This document shows, piece by piece, positions 34,965 through 47,000 of a DNA stretch of 64,000 bases. The DNA comes from Lathyrus oleraceus. Taxonomy: Eukaryota; Streptophyta; Magnoliopsida; Fabales; Fabaceae. The position numbers and the translations under genes are program-made. The notes beneath the pieces are model-generated. The model did no database searches and was not told where the DNA came from. It was given only the letters and a program-made list of their open reading frames with translations. How positions within the stretch are numbered: position 1 is the first letter of the stretch; each line of letters begins with the position of its first letter. Location: NCBI RefSeq assembly GCF_024323335.1, contig NC_066584.1, positions 276,265,618-276,329,617 on the forward strand, in the 5' to 3' direction.

Positions 34965-36041
34965 GTTAATCAAACCCATTGAACATAATGATCCAACACC
35001 ATCTCCCAACTTTGAGTTCCCTGTATTTGAGGCAGAAGAAGATGACGTTGAAGAGATTCCTAATGAGATTACTCGTCTGCTTGAGCACGAGGAGAAGATC
35101 ATTCAGCCACATCTTCAGAATCTGGAAACAGTCAACTTGGGGTCCGAAGACTGCATTCGTGAAGTGAAGATTGGGGCACTCCTTGAAGAGTCTGTTAAGA
35201 AGGGGTTGATTGAGCTGTTATGAGAATATGTTAACGTCTTTGCCTGGTCGTATGAAGACATGCCTGGTCTAGATACTGATATCGTGCAACATTTCTTGCC
35301 GTTGAAGCTTGAGTGTGTTCCGATGAAGCAGAAGCTCAGAAGAACTCATCCTGATATGGCAGTGAAGATTAAAGAAAAAGTTCAGAAGCAAATTGATGCG
35401 GGGTTTCTGGTGACTTCTACATATCCTCAGTGGGTGGCCAATATTGTGCCCGTGCCTAAGAAAGATGGAAAAGTCCGAATGTGTGTGGATTATCTTGACT
35501 TGAATAAAGCTAGTCCAAAAGATGATTTTCCTCTACCACACATTAATATGTTGGTAGACAATACGGATAAATCCAATGTCTTTTCATTTATGGACGGATT
35601 TTCCGGTTATAATCAGATTAAAATGGCACCCGAGGATATGAAGAAGACAACATTCATCACACCTTGGGGAACATTCTGTTATCGAGTGATGCCCTTCGGT
35701 TTGAAGAATGCCGGAGCCGCGTATCAACGTGCTATGACTACCTTGTTTCATGATATGATGCACAAGGAGATTGAGGTGTATGTTGATGATATGATTGCGA
35801 AGTCGAAAACGGAAGTTGAACATGTAGAACACTTGTTGAAGCTTTTCCAGCGTCCGAGGAAGTACAAACTCGGCTTGAATCCGAATAAGTGTACATTTGG
35901 AGTCCGTTCCGGCAAGTTATCGGGCTTTATTGTCAGTGAGAGAGGTATTGAAGTTGATCCTGCCAAGGTCAAAGCAATACAAGAGATGCCTGCACCCAAA
36001 ACTGAGAAGCAAGTCCGAGGTTTCCTTAGCCGCTTGAATTA
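34965..36041 (+). pseudogene. pol: Element B pol: reverse transcriptase
   Basis: Shows the acidic linker after the splice (PTPSPNFEFPVFEAEEDD), then DVFAW-type SYEDMPGLD, NIVPVPKKDGKVRMCVDY, FMDGFSGYNQIK, FGLKNAGAAYQRAM and the active site YVDD at 35779-35790. In-frame stops: TGA at 35221-35223 (CGA in element A, a CpG change) and TAA at 36039-36041 (Tyr in element A). The frame continues downstream into the RNase H. Confidence 0.93.
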
Positions 36042-36431
36042 AATTTCGAGGTTTATATCCCACATGACTTCCACATGTGCGCCTATATTCAAGCTCCTCC
36101 GGAAAGATCAGCGTCATGATTGGACCGAGGATTGCCAAAAGGCCTTTGACAGTATCAAAGAGTATCTGTCCAAGCCTCCGATTCTATCTCCACCTGTTGA
36201 AGGGAGACTGTTGATTATGTACTTGACTATGCTTGACGATTCCATGGGTTGTGTCCTTGGTCAACAAGATGAATCAGGAAAGAAAGAATACGCAATATAC
36301 TACTTGAGTAAGAAGTTCACTGACTATGAGTCTCGGTACTCAATGCTTGAGAAGACATGCTCTGCTTTGGCTTGGGCTGCTAAGCGTTTACGCCAGTATA
36401 TGTTGAATCATACAACTGGTTAATATCCAAA
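36042..36431 (+). pseudogene. pol: Element B pol: first (degenerate) RNase H
   Basis: Contains MYLTMLDDSMGCVLGQ, KKEYAIYYLSKKFTD and ALAWAAKRLRQYML. The catalytic-Asp position of Ty3-type RNase H is replaced as in element A. One T is missing near 36421 relative to A, which shifts the frame and produces TAA; the downstream frame opens at 36432. Confidence 0.88.
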
Positions 36432-38423
36432 ATGGATCCGATCAAGTATATCTTTGAGAAGCATGCTTTAATTGGGAGAATTTCCCGTTGGCAGATGTTG
36501 TTATCTGAGTATGATATTGAGTATCGAGCTCAAAAAGCTATTAAAGGTTGTATCTTGGCTGATCATTTGGCACATCAACCAATTGAAGATTATCATTCCG
36601 TGCAATACGACTTCCCTGATGAGGAGATTCTATATTTGAAAATGAAAGATTATGATGAGCCTACGCTCGATGAAGGGCCAAAGCCTGGTTCCCGATGGGG
36701 TATGGTGTTCGATGGTGCTGTCAATCAGTATGGAAATGGTATTGGGGCAGTGATTATTACTCCTCAAGGCACACATTATCCTTTTACAGCAAGGCTAACT
36801 TTCAAATGCACGAATAATATGGCGGAGTATGAGGCTTGTATTATAGGTTTGGAAGAGTGTATTGATCTTAGGATCAAACATCTTGATGTTTATGGAGATT
36901 CGGCCCTTGTTGTTAATCAAATTAAAGGTGAATGGGAGACGAATCAGCCTGGCCTCATCCCATATAGAGATTATGCGAGGAGGATTTCAACTTTCTTTAC
37001 TAAGGTTGACTTTCATCATATTCCTCGAGATGAGAATCAGATGAAGGATGCTCTCGCTACGCTTGCTTCAATGATTGTTGTCAATTATTGGAATGAAGTC
37101 CCAAATATTACTATGGTGCGCTTGGATAGACCATCTCACGTGTTTGCAGTTGAGGAAGTAAAAGATGATAAGCTGTGGTACTATGATATCAGGTGTTTTC
37201 TTCAAAGTCAGACTTACCCGTTTGGGATATCTGTTAAAGATAAGAAGACTTTGAGGAGATTATCTGGTAGTTTCTACCTTAATGGTGATGTGCTTTACAA
37301 GAGGAATTTTGACATGGTTCTGCTCAGATGCATGGATAGACACGAAGCAGACTTGTTGATGACTGAAGTCCACGAGGGTTCATTTGGTACTAATTCCAAT
37401 GGACATGCTATGGCAAAGAAGATGTTGAGAGCAAGCTACTATTGGCTGACAATGGAGTCTGACTACTGCAAGTTTGTGAAGAGATGCTATAAGTGTCAGA
37501 TTTATGCGGATAAGATTCATGTTATCCCGACACTTCTGAATGTTATTTCCTCACCATGGCCTTTCTCCATGTGGGGAATTAACATGATTGTCATGATTGA
37601 ACCTAAGGCGTCGAACGGTCACCGTTTTATTCTCGTAGCCATTAATTACTTCACCAAGTGGGTTGAAGCGGCATCGTATGCAAATGTGACCAGGCAGGTG
37701 GTTGTGAGGTTTATCAAGAACCAACTCATATGCCGATATGGTGTGCTAGACAAGATCATTATTGATAATGGATTTAACTTGAACAACAAGATGATGAAAG
37801 ACCTGTGTAGTGAGTTCAAGATTTCACATCATAATTCTTCTACCTATAGACCCAAGATGAATGGGGCTATTGAGGTTGCTAACAAAAACATCAAGAAGAT
37901 TATTTAGAAAATGGTTATTACGTACAAGGATTGGCATGAGATGCTGCCATTTACTTTGCATGGCTATCGTACATCTTTCCACACTTCAACAGGGGAAACC
38001 CCTTTCTCTCTTGTATATGCCATGGAGGTTGTGCTCCCCGTAGAGGTCGAGATCCCATCAATGAGAGTCTTGATGGAAGCCAAGTTGACTAAGGCTGAAT
38101 GGGTTCAGAGTCGTTATGACCAACTAAATTTGATTGAAGAGAAGAGATTAACTGCCATGTGCCATGGTCAATTATATCAACAAAGGATGAAGAAAGCCTT
38201 TGATAAGAAGGTTAAGCCTCGTGTGTTCCGAGAAGGTGACCTCGTGCTCAAGAAAGTCTTTTCTTTCGCGCCCGATTCCAGGGGAAAGTGGACTCCAAAC
38301 TATGAAGGTTCATATGTTGTTAAAAGAGCCTTTTCAGGCGGTGCTTTGTTGCTTACAACTATGGATGGGGAGGATTTCACTCGTCCTTTGAATTCAGACG
38401 CAGTCAAGAAATACTTCACCTAA
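36432..38423 (+). pseudogene. pol: Element B pol: archaeal-type RNase H and integrase
   Basis: Numbered from the Met at 36432. RNase H: Asp94 (VFDGAVNQ), Glu132 (MAEYEA), Asp156 (VYGDS), Asp206 (MKDALA). Integrase: zinc site His314, Asn321 (His in A), Cys352, Cys355. The first catalytic Asp is replaced by Asn384 (WGINMI), while Asp445 (IIDNG) and Glu481 (GAIEVANKN) are kept. A TAG at 37905-37907 replaces a Gln codon. The C-terminal part 37908-38423 (KVKPRVFREGDLVLKK, then YEGSYVVKRAF) ends at the natural TAA 38421-38423. Integrase activity would be lost from the active-site change even without stops. Confidence 0.93.
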
Positions 38424-38446
38424 AAAAATAAAAACAGAATAGCTCG

Positions 38447-38599
38447 CTAAGTTGAAAACCCAAAAGGGAGGCTTAGGAAAAAATGAGCGTCTCGGTGGAT
38501 TGAAAACCTGAAAGGGCGATCCAGGCAAAAGTTAGAGACATGAAAAAAATGAATAAGTATATCCCGCTAGATTGAGTACCTCACCCTGGGGCAATCTAG
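38447..38599 (+). ncRNA. Triple stem-loop RNA element downstream of pol (copy B)
   Basis: Three hairpins at 38447-38476, 38497-38522 and 38567-38599, the first starting 24 bases after the pol stop. Outer arms are CTAAG/CTTAG (extended by G-U pairs), GGATTG/CGATCC and CTAGATTG/CAATCTAG. The 5'-side four-base bulges are AAAA, AAAA and AGTA, and the first two have inner CCC/GGG type helices with AAAA or GAAA loops. The third stem has changed on both sides relative to element A (ATAAATTG/TAATTTAT), keeping the pairing. Function unknown. Confidence 0.72.
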
Positions 38600-41500
38600 G
38601 CAAAAATTAGGGATTTGGCAAGTAATTGCATCCTAACAAGACTTTGTTCTACAAGTGTCGTCTATCAAAGATTCTCACTCAGTCATCATCAACTGAAGTT
38701 TCGAATACAGTGGATTCAGAGTTGGTGGAGAAACGGTCATTATGCTCAATGCAACCCTTTTTCCATGTATATCACCAATTTCAAATTTGTAAAGATCCAT
38801 GGAGTCTCGCCATTTGCGGACTACCATTCTTTGCACTCTTATTTGTTTCTGTTTAACAAATGTTTGCATGTTTTAATTGACGAATACCATTGTTTTAAAC
38901 AAATAAAGCTTTCACAAATAAACTGTTTCAAAACAAAATGAACATTTACAATGACTGAAAGGATAAGTGGAATGTCCTCAGTGCTTTCCCAAGGATAGTA
39001 TGATCACCAAAGGGTAAGACATTTGTTTATATTCTGGCATCCTCTTCATCAGCTTTCAGTTGTCTCCCCAACGAGCGCGGAAAGAATGATACATCATCAG
39101 CTTCCTAGAGAGTCTGATATGAGAAGTTCTCTTTGATGGCAGTGGGTTGATCTATCTTATTGGATTGCTTTCCCCTAGCAGGATTTGTGGATGCTCATCC
39201 AAGGCATCCCCGGATAGTTTGTTTATGCATACATGTTTGTTTCCCCCGCGGAGTCTTAGCAATCCATGTTTGGCTATCTGGTTGATCTGTGGATGATCCC
39301 TTCTGTTCTAGTTCTTGCTTTGAGCTTTTAGAGACGTGTATCCCTCTATATCAGGCACTAGCATTTGTGTTTTATCAATTATATGGTTGTCATTCCTTGT
39401 GTGGACTGACCTAAAATCCCTTATAGATTGATGAAAGTTGATATGCTATCTACTCACGACGAAGTTTGTCTTTCCCTAGCATGAGTAGAAGTCCCCAGCG
39501 GAGTAAGCATGTGTTCCCTACAGAGCTATCTTTCCAGATATTTGTCTCCTCAGCAGGAAGTTGCCTAGAGCAATTGATGAAATGCTTGTTTCCCTTTTCA
39601 TCCCTAGCATGTCACTTGTTGACAAAGGATTCATTTCCGATTCCCTCAGCCAGGGTAGTTCCTTCAAGAACATTTGCAGCTTGTCCCCAATAGGGTTGCC
39701 TGATTCGAGCTTGATGTTAGTTTCTTCTCGGGGTATGAATATTTCTTCTAGCATTGAGAGCTGGTGTTGAAGATGTTTATTTCCTTCCACAGCGGAGCAA
39801 AATGCTATTTCTCCCCTTAGCAGAGTTTCATCTCCAGCAGATAGAAGGGAGTGTTTTGATTGATGTGCATCTAGTTGGTGGTTGTTCCCCACAGAGTTTC
39901 ATATCGTTCCTTGATAAGCTTCCCCAATAGAGTTTCTTCTCCGGCGGATCTTATCGTTATTAACTACCTGTCCCTGAGAGAATTAATGGAATCTCCCAGG
40001 CAGATCTTCTGCGTCTTCCTTATGTCAGGATTGTTTACCCCTGGAAAACTCCTCCTGTGCAGGGTGTTGTTTCTTGCAGTTGGAAGCTGTGACTTTGCCT
40101 ATCCCCAGTTGTGGTCGACGTCTTCCCATGATTATTCTTCTTCCAGAGATAATCCCCGCCAGAGTTTGAATTCTCTGTTTGCTCATCTTCTTTTGCCGCT
40201 CCTGAATACATCTTCTTTGTATCCTCAGTGAGTGTAGTTTGGGGATAGGGTTTGATGTCCCCGATGGTTTATTTTCATCTTGCTCGGATTGTTCCCCAAG
40301 CTGAGTTCTCAAGTAGGCTTTGCCCTTTTTGTTGAGACGTTGTGCCGGGTGTCTGTTCGTGATTCTTGGACTTGTTTGTGTTAGATATGTTTGTTTGTCA
40401 GCATTAATCATACACAAATCATGCATATACATGCATAATCATAGCATTCAGATATTCATGTTGCATTCTTTGCCATATATCCTTGCTTGTTATCTCCTGC
40501 CATTGGTGAAATATTCTTCCCCAAGCAGATGTTTGTGTCTGATCTCTCCATATAGAGCCAGCCCCATAGGCAGAAAGTGTCTATCTTTCCTTCTTTATTC
40601 CCCACCGAGTTATGTCCTCGTGGATGGTTATTGTTTCAGTTTTCTCCCCAAGTGTGTATTGGGACGGGAATTACTCCCTTGAGTTATATCCTCATCGGGT
40701 CGAGTCTTGTTTGATTGTGTCTTTCTAGTTTGTTCCTAGACTGACTCCCTCTCTTGTTATCCCCTGTAGTTCCCTGTAGTTTAGTTGTTCAATTGCTCAG
40801 TAGCCAGTAATTGTCCATCTTTTCCCCAATGAATCTTGTGGCCTTCTACCCAGTAACTGGTAGTTGTAAGTCCTATTTTTGTTGTTTTCTACCCAGTAAC
40901 CGGTAGATGTAATCCCCTTTTTGTTGGTTATGTTTACCCAGTAACCGGTATTGATATTCCTTCGTTTTTAAGTATACCAGCCAATAACCGGTGATATATC
41001 TCTTGGATAATTGCTTGTGTCAGGCAATTTACCCCCGGCGAGTCATCTTTCATTTACCCTTGTTTGGTAATGATTGTTTCTCCTTCTGATTGGTCATCTT
41101 TTTATACCCAGTAACCGGTATCCCGATGTCCTTTCTTTTCGGTCGATTTATCCTTCATTAACCCAGTAGCCGGTTGTGGATAATTTTGCATGCGAGTATG
41201 TTATCTATGTTATGACGGTAATAGATAATATATCTCATGCGCTCTTCAGTCGAAGTATTTTTCTTCCCCAATTGAGTAAGATTCGTATTTCCTTGTGGAA
41301 TCGAATGTCCATCCTGTAAGTCGAGTTTGCTTTTTCAGCCCTCCTTTCGGATGATGAGTGTCTTGGATATGTTCCCAATTCACGCCTGGTTGGTCACCTA
41401 CTATATACCCAGTAACCGGTATCCCTGGTGTTCCTTCCTTCTGCTCCCTATTATGAATTTTTTTGTCCCCTGTGGAATCAGATTTTCCTGAGTTGAGATG

Positions 41501-42133
41501 TGCCTCCTGGGTCATCCTCAGATATTTCGGACGATTGATATCTTTCACCCTTATACCCGTCTTAGATAGTCTTTCCCCTTGAGCTTGTTGTTCTCTCATC
41601 CAGTCACCCGTGTTTTGATAACATGTCTCTCTTTGAGTTTATTACCCAGTAACCGGTAATATCTCGTTGTTTCTTCCTCAACTGAGTCCTTTGTGTACTT
41701 CATCGCCTGAGTCCGGATTTTTATCCGATGTATCCTTTGTGGATAGTTTTGCTGTATTGGCATTTTCCCCAATACATGCATCTTTGCGTCAGCTCGAGTC
41801 TTTCCATCGATTTATTTTCGTGGAATCCCTTCGTGTCTCCCAGCAAGTTTTCAAGTCGTGACCTGCTCACGCATTCTTACCTTATTCCCCCAGAGTCTCT
41901 GTCTCCCTAGTGAGTGTGTTACTCCTATGGATTTTTCAGTCTCTTCTGATTTCTTTTCCTTTGTGGCAATTATTCACCATGAAGATTTTATTTTGCATGC
42001 ATACATTTGCATCATGAGGTCTCTTAGGGACCAAAATTAGTCTCTTTGTTATTATTTAAGCTCAATTTATCTCGTCGAGATGAAGATTTTAACCTTCATA
42101 TCTCCGGCTAGAACGATCTTAAATAGGGGCATC
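38600..42133 (+). other. Element B 3' untranslated region with motif repeats
   Basis: 3.5 kb without recognised coding. From about 39480 to 40620 it contains many degenerate blocks of the form TTCCCCAGCNGAGTTT (39491-39504, around 39786, 39817, 39886, 39923, 40155, 40291, 40500, 40597, 41265). From about 40840 it carries the ACCCAGTAACCGGTA repeats. It ends with the short purine-rich AAATAGGGGC before the 3' LTR at 42134. The antisense open frames here (39518-39892, 40025-40432, 41246-41599) have no recognisable domain. Confidence 0.75.
40790..41660 (+). repeat. Ogre 3'-region repeats, ACCCAGTAACCGGTA block
   Basis: The block occurs in more or less perfect form near 40848, 40899, 40937, 40980, 41106, 41161, 41407 and 41642. 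Irregular spacing shows decay of what was a roughly 50-100 bp tandem array. Reverse complement of the array in element A (211-775). Confidence 0.82.
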
Positions 42134-42265
42134 TGTAAGACCCTAATTTTCACTCTAAGACCCCTCATGGCATCATAACATTGCACAAGTGCATTGCCTC
42201 AAGGATCATAGCATGTGTGGCTCCTTAAACCTAGAGTTGGGACTTGTTTGAGTGTTTTGAGACCA

Positions 42266-42270
42266 CCAAG
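42266..42270 (+). repeat. Target site duplication of the copia-type element, left
   Basis: CCAAG; right copy at 49659-49663 reads CAAAG (one difference). The empty site in the B 5' LTR near 18480 reads TACCAAGCATG. Confidence 0.8.
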
Positions 42271-43602
42271 TGAAATTCTGGTGTAGTCAGAATTCAGATG
42301 TTCTACTCCAAGACATGACATCTGATCTAACATTGTAACTAATACAGCAAGATAGTTATTAACCACTGTACTAATATGCACACGTTCACAGATGTCACGA
42401 CATCTCATTCTGTGTCACCCTAGAATGGATGAACACCTGGTTCTGTGCATCAGGAACAAAGACTCAACAGAGATCACTCCTAGCACTCACTTCTGTTGTT
42501 TTCCTACATAGTTATCAGCATGATGTCTTACTGTTGAGTTTGGACATCATTTGTTACATTGTTCCAGTGTGTTTGTCTTTTACTTGTATTTCCTGAATTA
42601 AGGTTGAACACGTTAATCTAATTTCCACTTATTAGATTGCTAACAACTAGGCTATTTGTTAGGTTCATTAATTGTAGGTTAGTAGTTGGTTTCCTGGATT
42701 TTAGCTCAGCTGTTGAATCCCTGAAGAATAGCCTGAGAGAAATACTGAACCAGAAAAACCAATCATCCTACACTTTAACACCTGCTGTTGGGAATGAATG
42801 TCACAACATTCAGTTCGACATCCAGAACATATGCTGATTCTGTTATGTTCCTAGAAACGTACTGTGCTAAGTTTGTAGTACTGTAAAAGACCAACTAGTC
42901 TCTACTTCAGTATCAACCTTCAGTATCAACTGTCAAAACATCCAGTTTGACAGTTTCACAATGATCCTTCAGCCAGGTCTGTTATCCTTGAAAAGAACAG
43001 ACTTAAATAAATACTGAACTGAACCTAACATGCTTATTATTCAGTATACGCTGTCACTGATGAATGTTACAACATTTTGATTGACATTCAATCAGAAGGT
43101 TACATACCAGGTCTGTTATCATCTTGATAACCTGACTGGAAAACCAACTGAGTTATGACAGTAATAAATACACATGCAGAAGGAAAACAAACACAGGAAA
43201 TTGTTAACCCAGTTCAGTCCAACATGACCTACATCTGGGGGCTACCAAGCCAGGAAGAAGATCCACTATCAGCAGTATTAATTTAGAGTTAAACTCCCCC
43301 GTTTACAACCCTTCACTTAATCCCTACCCAATGCAATCTATACCTAGGAACTCCTAGATAGAAACCTCCAATTTCCATTCCTATCACTACAAATACAATG
43401 TAATGTTACCACACCTTGAACTTGCTTCACAGCTTCATTCAAGAACAAAATCACTCTTGCCTACAGGCTTTGAGTTACAAATACTCTCAGCTTTTACCAC
43501 TGAGAAACACATGGTAACCTTCCCACAGACTGGGAGGTTTACCTCACACACACCCCTAAATTTTCATTCTAAGAGGCTTACAAATACTAGGTTACAATTA
43601 GC

Positions 43603-43610
43603 TATTTATA
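43603..43610 (-). promoter_or_regulatory. TATA box in copia-type 3' LTR
   Basis: TATAAATA in GGTTATAAATAGC on the minus strand; the same box is at 49256-49249 in the other LTR, which is the promoter copy. Confidence 0.6.
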
Positions 43611-43864
43611 ACCTAATCACCCAACTGGATTTGGGCCTTCAGAAATCGCAGCAGACTTGTTCTTTGCTGTTACAACTTCAGCAGAAAAATTCTGCTACAA
43701 ACAAGGTCTTCAATCCTAGAATCTCTCCATATATATCTCCATATTTTGAGCCTATATATCTTCTGATTGAGTCTTCAAGACCTCCACATGGGAGTTAGGA
43801 TATTCACCAAATATCCTTACTAATCCCAGAATAAATACTGAATTAATTAATTCAGTTTTCTACA

Positions 43865-43906
43865 CATGTACGATGTCACAGGCATGATGTCGTGACATCG
43901 TACATG
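43865..43906. repeat. Inverted repeat with 15-bp arms in LTR (copy 1)
   Basis: Arm CATGTACGATGTCAC, 12-base loop, and the exact reverse complement. Contains several GACATC/GATGTC hexamers. Identical at 49511-49552 in the other LTR. Located in U3, upstream of the TATA box in element orientation. Confidence 0.9.
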
Positions 43907-44012
43907 ACATGTTGGTCCAGATGTTGAACTTCTTCAACCCAACATATTAAAACAACAGAGATGATTACATTATTTGTTTTACAAAATTAATGCCAATCCT
44001 AAGGAATTAACA

Positions 44013-44030
44013 ATCTCCCCCTTTGGCAAA
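44013..44030 (-). promoter_or_regulatory. Polypurine tract of the copia-type element
   Basis: Minus strand reads CCAAAGGGGGAGATT directly before the LTR start, the typical position for plus-strand priming. Confidence 0.8.
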
Positions 44031-47000
44031 TTTTAGCTAAAACAAATAAACAATACACTGGACAAAACATCCGAATTTGGGAATGCTCTTCATCTCTGTC
44101 ATTGGCTCCACCACCACAAACACCAAAGTTGGTGTACATGGGGAAGAAGAGGTACACGGATCAGTTGTACCAGAACGTTTTCCCTCAACCCGAGAGCTTC
44201 CTGAAGAATATGTAATGCTGAGTACATAGACAATGTAACTCAGATCACAAGGCACAATTGTCTTCTAACTCAGATCACAAGACACAAGTGGTAAACCCAG
44301 TTGGTGGATTTTGTGCCTGACGCCAACTTCTGTTTGCTACCACACCCACAGTTGACTTGCTTCTGGTACATTTTCAACCCCAGGACTATATTTCTCTCCC
44401 CCTTTTTAGCTAAACATTTGTAAAGGCACCCCTCACAAAACCAGATCCAGGCGCAACTTGCCCAAACCTTAACATACCCCATGATTCTGAGGGAATGGAG
44501 TGTTTTTCTTGTGAGAAGAAGAGGGCTATTACATCCTTTAAATAGTCCATCCCGTGCTTAGGAATTAACGGTAGGAATTAATGCTTGGTCAAGATTCATT
44601 AATTTTTGCTGAGAAACAGTCAGAGAATCACCAACAAAATCTCAGACTATCTTTGGATACCTTTTATAGCTCTTGACTGTTTCTTTTCTAAAACAGCAGT
44701 TCCAGTGCATGGAGACTATTCCATATATGCAGTCAGACACGTTGCACGCGATGTCTTAACATTCCACGCGGCTTTTTCCTGCATTCTGCCAGTATTCAAC
44801 ATTTCCCAAGGTTCCTGTCATACCTCCAGTAGAGACTTGACATCTGGCACTACTACAGTCAAATTCCCACACTTCAGCAGATGGTTACTCCCCCTGTACC
44901 ACACAGCTGTAGACCACAAGCTTGATGATTTCTTGCAGCACACAGACAGAACTCCCCCTGTCATGAACAACCCATTCTCCTCTTGAAGCTTGGAGATCAC
45001 ACATGGGCATATCCAACATCCCAAAGTTGGACCTTCACATACTTCCTGATTCAAAGAGAATCCAGACCACTTGATGAATGGAAAACATAAGACGCATCTT
45101 CATGTCTTCAAGAGCACACCCTCTGTTCAATCCTCTTAGCTGAACACATTCACACTCTGTGTCAATCTCTCTTCTAGCCAGAACAGAAGACCACTTCACA
45201 GGATGTTCTAACATTAGTTGGGACATCCTTCACAACAATACAAGGCACAACATCTGATAGTCTTCAGATATCACTGAGTCACCGGGTTGATCAAGAAGAA
45301 CCCAGACATACATTGGGATATATACATTTTCATCCCATTACAAGAGATAATCTTCCATAGATCGCTCAGAACTCCTACCACAAGCTCCAAGGGATGAATA
45401 GAAAACACCTCCTTTTGTCTTCAACTTAATACTTTTCTGCTCAAAAGTAATATGTCTCAGACTTTCCTCAAGAATAATCAGCTGCCATATGTTGATTATC
45501 TTGATTCTTTCGAACTCACTTCTGAGGTAGACCAATTGCCACTGGTTGATTACCTCCTTCATGAATCCTCATATGAAAAGGTCAAATGCTGCTTTTTGAC
45601 CTCCCCAAGTTTATCAGACTTCTCCCAAAGATATTCTGACCTTCCAAGTGAGACTTGAACTTCAAGCTTTTTGAAGTATCCAATCTACAACCTTGTAGAC
45701 CCTTCTATCTCAAGTTGATGTGCCACTTCACCAACTAAGAATCTGATGTTGAACCACATGTCACAGCATTGTGTTTTGACATCTAGCTGTTGAATTCAGC
45801 TCCTTCTTCTGCCACTTGAAAGAACTTCCTCCCTTCACAGAACAAGAGTTCAATTTTCTCATAGACTTATTGTGGAACCCAGTTTGAGTAAACAACCTCC
45901 ATCCTGCAGGTTCGCAGTTAAGTCATCCAAGTTCACATCTTGATGAATCCCTGCTTCTTCTCCAAAGACATCAGACATTTTGATGTATGAGTCTTCAGAA
46001 GGATCAGTTAGAAACTATCCCTTCAGCTATGCCAAGGATTCCTCTTCCTAAAGCAAGGTTGTTTCCATGATGTTAAGAAAGCTGCCACTTGTTCTTAACT
46101 TCATAGTGTGCATTAGCCAATGCACTTCCTTACCTAGATCAGGAATAAGCTGATCCAAGTAACCACCATCAAGACTATGATGTCTTCTTCTTTTTGTACA
46201 TACCAAGGCTGAACATGTTTCTTGCCAGGAAACCTTGTCAGAGATCATATGCTTTTGCTTCCACCAAAGAGATAGATCATGAGCCAATGTACTATCCTTC
46301 CTGTGATTCTGCACAGGGTCTTGAAGAAGAGATGTTCCAACATCTTTAAGAACATCAGATATCTTGAGCTCCAAGGATAATCAATTAAATACTTGTACTT
46401 GGTACAAGATGACATTGATCTTAAATCCTTTCCCAATATTCCTTTCAGATACTTCCACCATAAGAATACTTTGAAAGTACTCTTCTTGTGTCAACATCTT
46501 CTGCTTGCAAGCACCTCAACAATTTTGAAAGTCTTAAATTCACCCTTAGGAATGAGAGAGATGAATTCTTCCTTGCAAATATGTCACACAACCACCAGAA
46601 CCCATGTGACACAGGTCAACAGCCAACCAGACCCTAGGCTGACCAAATGTGAGGAGGTTAACCAAAACTCCCCCTCAAATTAACAATCATGGAAACTTCA
46701 CACCAATATCCATGCATTGTACAGACATGTCTCAACATGACATACTCCATCCCTACCAGTGGTAACTAACTCTATGAGTTATACCTACGCATACTCCTAT
46801 CACACCAATAAGACTTTAGCTGACCATAAGTACTAGAGGAACACTAGTCAATAGCAGATATGCATTGCCAGAGCATACTACATCAACCAACCTATGAATC
46901 TTCATATTCTCACTCCTTGAAAGAACTGCCACTTCTGATCGTGGTGCTTGAATAGCAAGATTCATGGTCCCAATCCTCTTAAATGAAGTAGCAGTCAAGT

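Larger units (their letters stand above)
42271..44012 (-). repeat. 3' LTR of the copia-type element
   Basis: In element orientation it begins TGTTAATTCCTTAGG at 44012 after the purine tract and ends CCAGAATTTCA at 42271. Contains a TATA box at 43610-43603 and 15-bp inverted arms at 43865-43879 and 43892-43906. Confidence 0.9.

Noticed and set aside
38600..38941. Possible small gene after the B hairpins (108-codon frame)
   Set aside because: Two overlapping frames in different phases and no equivalent frame in element A.
39518..39892. Antisense open frames in the B 3' region (also 40025-40432 and 41246-41599)
   Set aside because: The sense strand is pyrimidine-rich and made of short repeats, which lowers stop frequency on the other strand; no domain and no counterpart in element A.
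43403..43798. 131-codon open frame found in both copia-type LTRs (also 49049-49444)
   Set aside because: It is present twice because LTRs are duplicated and nearly identical. It lies antisense to the element across the promoter region with the TATA box, and no protein motif is seen.
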